64,000 nucleotides of DNA. Source: Nannobrachium achirus (Eukaryota > Chordata > Actinopteri > Myctophiformes > Myctophidae). Positions 56,655 to 64,000 of this stretch are shown here, piece after piece. A program made the translations under genes and the position numbers. The stretch is from NCBI GenBank assembly GCA_963921795.1, contig OY997640.1, forward strand, positions 7,389,091 to 7,453,090. The letters run 5' to 3'. Within the stretch, counting starts at the first letter, position 1, and each line of letters starts with the position of its first letter. The notes below the pieces were generated by a model that was not told where the DNA came from, ran no database searches, and was given only the letters and a program-made list of their open reading frames with translations.

Positions 56655-57165
56655 ACTGGTCATTGCGACCGTAGGTCGCATTTACTATCAAAAGCTCCAC
56701 GGGCTGTCTGTCAGTCAGTGAGTGAGTCACACTTTTGCCCTGCTCATATCTCCACAACCGTTGCCCCGATCCATGCCAAAATTTCCACACAAACTCCTTG
56801 CCTGCCAAACTACAACCTCCAAGGACCCCCGGAGTTCCAGGGACCCCCAGGTGTAAAAGAAATACCAAATGTGCAAAAATGACCAAATGACCACCCCCAC
56901 AGGGCTGCTCACGGGGAATTCCCGGGGACCACCCACTCCTGGTGCTCCAGAACGGATGCAAAAGTGGTGGCGCCCCCAGTGGAGGACCCCCTCCACTGCA
57001 GCTCACATAAAATGCCCTAACTCGGCCTAGGAGCGTCCGGGAGAGCCGGGGCCGGTACCTATTCGTCCGCCAAGGCAACGCGGAGACCCCACCCCTCATT
57101 TCTCACATGGCCCTCTTCTAGCGAGACCTACGGTCGCTTATCTCCCGATTAGGGAGTCTTACTGG
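56655..57165 (+). mobile_element. Helitron-like element bounded by GCGACCGTAGGTCGC
   Basis: Left hairpin GCGACC-GTA-GGTCGC (56665-56679) and its inverted copy at 57123-57137. The right end has CTCCC-GATTA-GGGAG, then TCTTACTGG and host T. The interior is noncoding despite a 151-residue ORF on the minus strand. Related left ends occur at 50668. Confidence 0.5.
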
Positions 57166-57346
57166 TTTTAGGTTGTTTTTTAATGTCCACGGAATCAAGA
57201 AATGTTCTCCGCAGAATTCCGCATTATCAGGATTGTTCTCCGCGGAATCAATACTTTTTCTCCGCGGATTCCTGGGGGGACTATCTATTGAGTTGTTCCA
57301 GCAGCACTCTTAAATACTTTAAAATGTCATCAATAATTATTTTCTC

Positions 57347-57423
57347 AAAAAAAAGATTTTTTTTTTAGAAAAAAAATTTTTTTTTTAGAAAAAAAAAATA
57401 TTTTTTTAGATTTTTTTTTTTTT
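57347..57423. repeat. A/T homopolymer blocks
   Basis: Alternating A(8-10) and T(8-12) runs; can fold on itself. Confidence 0.9.
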
Positions 57424-57487
57424 GGGGGGTACCAATTGGACCTGGGGGGGGACACGTAACCCCTGTCCCCCCCGCGATTTGCGCCTA

Positions 57488-57636
57488 TGGATGGATGCCA
57501 GACAAGGTGGTGACAGACTTTGAGATGGCAGCAATGAATGCTCTAAGGGCTGAGCTACCAGGAGTCCGCACCACTGGATGTTACTTCCATTTTTGTCAGA
57601 GCCTCTGGCGCAAGATCCAGATTATTGGCCTTTCAG
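57488..57636 (+). pseudogene. MULE-type transposase exon fragment
   Basis: Frame MPDKVVTDFEMAAMNAL...TTGCYFHFCQSLWRKIQIIGLS, ending at donor GTCAGT. D-x-E-x-A...GC-x-F-H-x-Q is the conserved MULE transposase core. It lies 2.7 kb downstream of the FLYWCH fragment on the same strand, so both may come from one FLYWCH-MULE element. The rest of the transposase was not found. Confidence 0.65.
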
Positions 57637-59331
57637 GTCAGTGTCTATAACAGCATACAACAAGTAATTTGGTTGATAGATGCATGCTCGGGGAGACACT
57701 TTTGATATTTTGAATGCATGTTCCATTCCGTTTCTATATATTAAAAAAAATAAAAAAAGAAAACATGACCCCATGCACCAGGTATACTTTTACTATGTGT
57801 GTTCTTTATGAAAGCTTTTTTAAAGTTGTACAATAACTTTAGAGGCTATACTAGCCTATAGTCTAAATATACCATATTTGATAATATTCAGGGGTCATTT
57901 TCAGGGAGTTAAAGGACAACTTTAGTTTTTTACAACACAGGTTCATATTTTAGATTGTAATTAAATAATATAGAAGATGAGTGTTAAAATTATTTCATTT
58001 ACTTCTTTCTATTGTTTTAGAGATTTTTGATTTCAGTCGTTGGGGGCATGCGTACAAGTGGCTAAATATGTCATTTTACACAGAATAAGCCCATTCCCAA
58101 GATACAACTCAACCTTTCATGGTTGGATGTGACTTATGGGGGCTAGAAGTGTTACTGTAAATATCAATAAAGAAACTGCTGGCTTATTGTGTCTACAAAT
58201 ACATATTTAGCAACTTGTATGCATGCCCCCATGCGTACGCATGCCCCACATTTTAGCTCGGTAAACGCAATAAAACAATAGAACGAAGCAAATGCAAACA
58301 CTTTAACATTCACTTTTTCTTTTCTCTAATTACAGTCTAAATTCTAAAATATTAACCCTTGTTGTAAAAAAACAAAGTTGTCCAAAGGAGTCAATAAACA
58401 TGGCTCAGGAAGGTCATGTCCATTGGCATCCTGCCTCTTCCAGTTGGCAGCAAAACCTCCTCATGGTCACGTCCCGAGAGGCCAGGCGGCTGAGGCCTGG
58501 CCTCTTATATTATACAAAGGATGAACTGTTTATTTATTTTGACTCTTTGTTTTTTGTTTTTCATGTTATGTTTTCTCTCTCCCTTTCTTTGAGTGCCTAA
58601 TATAAATGTGAGATTATTGTGCAAATGAAGATTGCTACTTCTTTTCTCATTTCTTGCGTGGACATTGGTTTGTGTTCGAACGATTTGTAAAGTGTATATA
58701 ACAGAAAATATTGGACCTTTAATATATTGGCCTCAAGATTAGCTGCAAAAAACAAGTTGCCATTTGCTCAACACCCACTGTTAGCCAAAAAATACCCCTG
58801 TACCTGGCTAGGGGGGACGACACTTCTTTGTGTCAATCTCACTTGATCAAGCTGTATGTAAAACACCAACACCTTTTGCATTCAGAATGTCTGTATTGTA
58901 TTGTTCTCTTTGTCTTCCTATGTTGTGGGATGTATAAATACTTTGTGTTTGGAGCAAGTCTGGGAACCAGTCTGGATGTTTGCCCCATTCAAGACTCTGA
59001 GTTGTTGTCTGTCTCATTATTGTTTGCAATATCTAAAACATATTCCTCCAGAAATTGCATTGACAAAAGGCTACAATATTTGGATCCAAGAGTAGAATTA
59101 AAAGTAGGCCTAGGCTATTGGAAGGCCTAGGCTATGTGTATTTGGATGCAAGCAGCTGTTTTCTACTGAATGCACTTTGTTTTATTCATTGCACTATTCG
59201 TTTTTCAGACGGATTTAACAATTATAATTTTAACCCTTGGATGCATGACCTACCAATACCTAGCTCTTCCATGAGTTTTTTGCAATAAACTACTACTCTT
59301 ACTACTACTACTACTAATACTATTACTACTA
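57637..59331. other. Intergenic, no gene confirmed
   Basis: AT-rich. The ORF at 58400-58600 (MAQEGHVHWHPASSSW...) and those at 58828-59130 were not recognised. A (CTA)n run lies at 59295-59330. Confidence 0.5.
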
Positions 59332-59658
59332 CCAGTAAGACGTCTAAGGGCGACAAGCGACCTTGCCCTAAAGGGAGAGGTCGTGCCATGTCTTGGCCAT
59401 CTGACCTCATATGGGAATGAATCCATATATGGCCAACACAGATGGCCCAGACAGCCCATATCTTTGTGGCTGGTTCTACAAACAGGGATCTCCATACATC
59501 AGGGATCTCCATATGGGCATCCAGTAAAAGGGATTCTATGATTGTTTTTCCCCTGACATCAAAGTGATGTCAGCATGATGTCAGAGCAGCAAACCCATGG
59601 ACCATAAAAAAGCGTACACATCCAGACGGAGACATGATGTGCCGTTTCACATAACATA
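59332..59658 (-). mobile_element. Helitron-like fragment 1
   Basis: Minus-strand 3' end ...GACGTCTTACTGG followed by T, with CCATATATGG and CCATACATCAGGGATCTCC in the body. It runs to the next fragment; 5' end unknown. Confidence 0.45.
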
Positions 59659-59740
59659 CCAGTAAGACGCCTAAGGGTGAAAAGCAGGGTGAGGTCGCGC
59701 CATCTGTCTTGGCCATCTATCTTGGCCATCTATCACTGTG
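59659..59740 (-). mobile_element. Helitron-like fragment 2
   Basis: Second minus-strand end ...CACCCTTAGGCGTCTTACTGG|T with the same TGGCCATCT motif. Confidence 0.42.
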
Positions 59741-60160
59741 TTATCCACAAATGGAACAAAAGGAGAGTGTAAAGGAATAAAGGAGAGTATGTTATCATTA
59801 AATGTCTTACATTGACTAAGGCTAAAAAGAATAAAGTTACTCTTTTGTTAAATAAACATTTCACCTCTTATTCTTTAACACTTTGAAATCCAAATAAGGA
59901 ACCGTTAGGAACCAGAGCCGGGCTAAAAATACAACTTAATTTAACTAGTAGTAGACTAATTGAGCCTCATTTAAACGTTGTTGTACGTGGAAATGGCAGA
60001 TCTACAAGCTCACTGTGCACTCCTTCCCTGTGCGTGTGTGCCATTATTCTTGGAACAGTATTTAGCCTTATTGCATTGTATTCATTTCTCTATTTTCATT
60101 TTAGAATGTATTAAAAAATATATATATACTTTATAAAACTGCAGATAATCTGAATACACT
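59741..60160. other. Intergenic, half-hairpin only
   Basis: AT-rich; GGAAATGGCAGATCTACAAGCTCAC near 59990 is a half copy of the hairpin family. No gene. Confidence 0.5.
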
Positions 60161-60492
60161 TAAGGGCTTTGCACACAGGACCGTTGCGTTTCTTTCCGTT
60201 TGCTGCATGATTAGAACGCATTGGATTTGGTGTGCAAGGCTGCGCGGAATCCACACTGCGGATCTGAAGAGGAGCCATAAAAGGAGTCATTGAGGTTTTA
60301 CCGCATGCGACAAGACGCACAAATCGAACTGGGTTTGATCTGGAAAAAAACGCACAGCCTTAGCCACCTGCCGCATGGCAAATTCCGAGCTGGTGTGCAT
60401 GAGGTCATAGAGAATCATTGTTTTCTTTAAAAAAAAATGGAATCGTCCGTTTTTTCTGTGCGAGAAAAACGCTTCTGTGTGCAAAGGGCTTT
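60161..60492. mobile_element. MITE with AAGGGCTTTGCACACAG ends
   Basis: Left AAGGGCTTTGCACACAGGAC and right CTGTGTGCAAAGGGCTTT. The right end is not an exact mirror, so boundaries are approximate. A partial copy lies at 50255-50415. Confidence 0.6.
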
Positions 60493-60539
60493 ACACTGTA
60501 GGTTGCTCTGTTTACTGTTGAGAGACAAAACAATGTTCA

Positions 60540-60572
60540 ATTCGATTCAATTCAATTCAATTCAATTCAATT
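60540..60572. repeat. (AATTC)n microsatellite
   Basis: Six or seven pentamer units. Confidence 0.9.
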
Positions 60573-60610
60573 TTATTAATGAGTCAAATGAGAAAAGTAA
60601 TCTAGTTATG

Positions 60611-61160
60611 GGGCTTTTAAGCTGTGACATCATTTTGTAGGCAGAGGAGAACTCTGCCCCCAGAGCATTTTCTGTCCCTCGCTATTTAGCCCGGCGGCTA
60701 CAGAGATAATTGTTCACCTTGTGATACAAGCACCAAATTTTGCACCTCTGGACCTACTTTTTCCAAAAAGCAAGTTAGCCACTCAATTAAAAACAAAAAA
60801 TAGGGTTGGGGTCCCATTGACTTTATACAGTAAAATAATACAACAAAATAAATCTGCTTTAAGTAGCAAGTGAGGGGTCTAACTTGCTTTTCTGAACAAG
60901 TAGGTCCTAGGCATTGTTCATGCCAAATTTGGTGCTTGTATCACAAAGTGAACGATTCTATCAATGAATTGACTTGTGGCCGCTTGACTAATTTCAACAG
61001 ATCCGAGACAAAAATAACGACTAAAGTATAATTCTAACACTTTCCTTTCAACAACAAAAAGAAGAAAAATGTGTAAATAGTAAAAATAGTAAAAAGATTC
61101 ACGGAAACTGGGGGCAGAAATTCTCCTCTGCCTACAAAATGATGTCATACTTAACAGCCC
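60611..61160. mobile_element. MITE with ~50-bp TIRs
   Basis: GGGGCTTTTAAG...GACATCATTTTGTAGGC and its inverted partner (GCCTACAAAATGATGTC...CTTAACAGCCCC). Inner blocks (CAAATTTTGCACC, GTAGGTCC) also pair. Noncoding. Confidence 0.82.
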
Positions 61161-61399
61161 CTATGAAAGGTTTTTAATCTAGTCTTTAAACAAAGTGTAT
61201 CTGCTTCAATGGACCTAACTGGTAGGATAATGTTGCACATTAACACAATGTATGTATTCATAGCAGAAAGTGTAATAATTTCTTCACTTCTCCTAGTCAA
61301 AGGCAGCCAATAGAAAATGCCTGTCAGTGTCTTGCTCAATAGCTACGTGTTGGCTGCCGGTTCCAAAGCCACAGTTAAGGGGAAGAAAAAAAGAAACTA

Positions 61400-61514
<115 letters not shown>

Positions 61515-61537
61515 CTCAGTGTTCTTTTGATCAACAG

Positions 61538-61617
61538 GACAGTCAGTCAAAGCCAGCAGGAAGTGAGAGAGGTCACCAGCGTGCAGTGAATCCAGAGAGA
61601 CGTCCAACATCCAACAG
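61538..61617 (+). other. Possible exon of an unidentified plus-strand gene
   Basis: Preceded by GATCAACAG and followed by GTAGGA; open in one frame (80 bases). It may equally be a chance match. A strong donor (CAG|GTGAGT) also occurs at 62238-62239. No domain recognised. Confidence 0.2.
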
Positions 61618-61727
61618 GTAGGAATCGTATATGACGCACGCACGCACGCACGTACACACACACACACACACACACGCATTCACCCACCCAATGAATTACT
61701 TCATCATGCTCTATCAGTTACACACAG

Positions 61728-62204
61728 TGATGGGCAAGCTACTTGGAAAATGTAGTAAGCTACACTACAAGCTACCAGGCCCGGACTAACAATGGAACTA
61801 CCTGGAGCTTAAGCGCCAGGGCCCGCCGTCTACAGGGCCCTGTGAAAATATATATATATATATTTTTTTTTTATTATTGTTATTTTTCCTCAACAATTCA
61901 CATAATTCGTTGCTCATGTACGATATGCTATAAACACTGTCGGATTAATCTGCAGCCTGCTGGGCCCTGTGTGAATTAGGCTTTAATTGAATAGTCAGTC
62001 AGTCTTGAGATCCCGTCTGTTATTTTGAAAGCATCCCAGTTGTAGGAAGCGCGAAGTCCGACTACTTTGTAGCCATTTGACATTTCACAACGCTAAACAC
62101 AACAACAGACACTGTCAGACAGACTGGGATTGAACACAAGAAGTGGATAAAACTTCAAACTGGATAATAATTAAGCATTTATGACTTACACGATGTAGAC
62201 AACT
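61728..62204. repeat. Interspersed repeat ends (GTGATGGGCAAGCTAC; GGCCCGGACTAAC)
   Basis: GTGATGGGCAAGCTACTTGGAARATGTAG occurs here and at 63191. CCCGGACTAACAATGG...AGGGCCC is a second fish repeat end. Elements are truncated. Confidence 0.5.
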
Positions 62205-63298
62205 TGGAAGTGTGGGTTAGGGGCTGTGGCAGGCAGCAGGTGAGTCTAATGATCTCATCTGGTTACAGTATTGTAGCGACTCTCTCCCTTTCTCTCTGCC
62301 CCTCTCTCTCTCTGGCCAAGTGCGCTGCTATGCTGCGTATGCAGAGAGAGGCGATACGATATGAATCGATGAATGTGAGAGAGCGCACTTTCTCCCAAAC
62401 AGGGAGCCCTAAGGACATGCCTATTGTAGTATATTGTCTCCACCAGCCGAATGCTGAGGGAGAGTATGTTTTCCCCTCCGTCCGTGTGTCCGTCCGTGCG
62501 TCCGTGCGTCCGTGCGTGCGTCCGTGCGTCCTCGTTAGTACTGCCCCACGCGCGCGTGTACTCCTGGGGGAGGGGCGGGCTTTGATTTGTAGAAGCAGGG
62601 CCCGGGGATGTTTAAATCGTCACTGCAAGCTACAGGGCACTTTTTTTTATCAACATCATGATCTCAACTACAGTACCAAACAAATAGGCAGGGAAAAAAA
62701 AAAAAAAAGGGCTCAGTTTGATTGATTATTATGAAACAAACTGGAAACAAGCGCTCTGGATTTTTGTATCATCCTTTCATTTGCTTTATGAATTAAACGT
62801 GTACCTCTTCAGGCCATTTGAACTGGGGACCCCCCACCCTGACAAGCACCTGGAATGTAGGAGTTGAGGCATTACATTTAGTTTGACTCTGTTCCACAGA
62901 TGAATGTTGTGAAAATAGCAGATCTACAAGCACACAACGCCTCACAACACAATGCATTGTGTGCCTCTTTCCTATTTCCATTTTTGTCAAGCTTTTATTG
63001 TATGGTGTGCTGATAACTTTTGACGCAGTGATGGTCCTTTTCTTTATTATTGTTAGGTGTTATAATGTCCTTAAATTGCCACTTTAAGGGGGTCCTGAGG
63101 GGGCTCAGACAGTCCTGAATGTCCCCACACTATTGAGGAAACTATTGCTATTGACTGGTCTATTCTATTTATTTACTTTTCCACGATTGTGATGGGCAAG
63201 CTACTTGGAAGATGTAGTAAGCTACTAGCTACGCTTGATAAAATTTAGCTCAACTAAGTAATAAATAGCTCAGTTAAACTGGAGCTACTGCCCATTTA
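62205..63298. other. Mostly intergenic; (GTCC)n tract and half-hairpin
   Basis: CGTCCGTGCGTCC repeats at 62475-62530. A partial hairpin (AAAATAGCAGATCTACAAGC) at 62912. The 173-residue ORF at 62204-62725 spans simple repeats and is not convincing. Confidence 0.5.

Positions 63299-63388
<90 letters not shown>
63299..63388. repeat. (CA)n microsatellite
   Basis: Perfect CA tract of about 43 units. Confidence 0.97.
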
Positions 63389-64000
63389 GTGCATGCTATA
63401 TTTCCTACACACACTATACCCACAACTCCATCATGGAGTATAGAGTCTCTATGCTCTACTGTGGCTTCTGGTGAGATGTGCACACGCACAGTTTGTTGTC
63501 GGTGTTGCTATTGTTGACTGACAAGCCCCAGTGTGTCTGAGATGGAGGCTGCAGCTCATCAAACAGCCAACAGTCTTTCACATTAATGCCATGCTGCATT
63601 TAATGTTTCAACAAACCAGATGTGCAAGCTTTCTTTGCACCACTTAAAGGCCCGCCCCGAAACACGCCCCGAAATTATAATAGTATGATACAGTAGCTAG
63701 GTTACGTGGTCTCTCTGAAAATAGTCTGAAACTCAACTCACAGTGTAATCTGCCCCTCGCCTGCCAACAACAGCTGACCAGTACAGTAAGTAGTCTAAGT
63801 AGTCAATTAATTTGATTGGCTTATAATTGCGCATTCTCACAATGACATCATAAACATATTAACTAATATTTTTAGTATTACTTTTTAAAGTGATAGTACG
63901 CCTTTAGATCCTACTTTAACTTTCCACACATGCACTTCTCCATTTCATTGCAATGAACACACACGTTAAGAGTGTCAGCGACGGTCACCACATTTGTGGT
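63389..64000. other. Intergenic to window end, no gene seen
   Basis: No ORF, RNA gene or repeat recognised beyond short direct repeats. Confidence 0.5.

Noticed and set aside
56644..57099. 151-residue minus-strand ORF
   Set aside because: Proline/glycine-rich reading of a Helitron-like noncoding element; no domain, no splice context.

Overview
This is vertebrate, almost certainly teleost fish, nuclear DNA. Coding regions have spliced-exon architecture, polyadenylation signals and long introns. The window is full of fish-type repeats: CA, AT and CTGT microsatellites, hAT-like MITEs with 8-bp target duplications, TTAA-flanked MITEs, an L2-like LINE tail, and an APE-type LINE. The host-type genes are two C2H2 zinc-finger genes and one formyl-peptide/chemerin-type GPCR. 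I cannot name the species.

Layout: (1) 1-7.1 kb is a zinc-finger unit. A 13-finger C2H2 gene (4540-5937) sits between inverted flank repeats, and its 3' flank repeat also opens the window, suggesting a further unit upstream. A solo LTR interrupts the right flank. (2) 7.5-12.6 kb is gene-free: repeats rich in CCATATATGG (CArG-like) motifs, a GA/GT/G microsatellite and MITEs. (3) 12.7-29.0 kb, minus strand, is one long multi-exon transposon-like gene. It holds duplicated zinc-finger exons with a 21-bp VNTR, a cysteine cluster and a region like the KDZ (Zisupton)/HMGXB3-like family, all broken, followed by an unbroken 13-exon Ulp1-type (C48) cysteine protease module with its polyadenylation signal. 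A truncated LTR element carrying gag is inserted in one exon and itself contains a TA-flanked DNA element. Three introns carry arrays of fused splice-acceptor/donor-like motifs. (4) 29.55-36.01 kb is a TTAA-flanked DNA transposon holding a palindromic MITE, a nearly full-length APE/RT LINE and 292-bp tandem monomers with CCAAT/TATA spacing just upstream of the LINE. It splits the second zinc-finger duplication. (5) 36.1-38.4 kb holds the second zinc-finger gene (10 fingers). (6) 38.4-46.5 kb is gene-free, with MITEs and ~70-bp hairpin elements. (7) 46.9-48.1 kb has the intact GPCR. (8) 48.4-64 kb has an L2 tail split by a hAT MITE, Helitron-like 3' ends, and decayed FLYWCH and MULE-transposase exons, then microsatellites and weak candidate exons.

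The genes do not form a pathway. The zinc-finger duplicates and GPCR are host genes and everything else is layered mobile DNA. The most unusual items are the KDZ-plus-Ulp1 gene with its preserved protease module, the three splice-motif arrays in its introns, the monomeric promoter-like repeats upstream of the LINE, and the dispersed ~70-bp palindromes. Exon boundaries were drawn by eye from splice consensus and frame continuity; family names come from recognition without database search.
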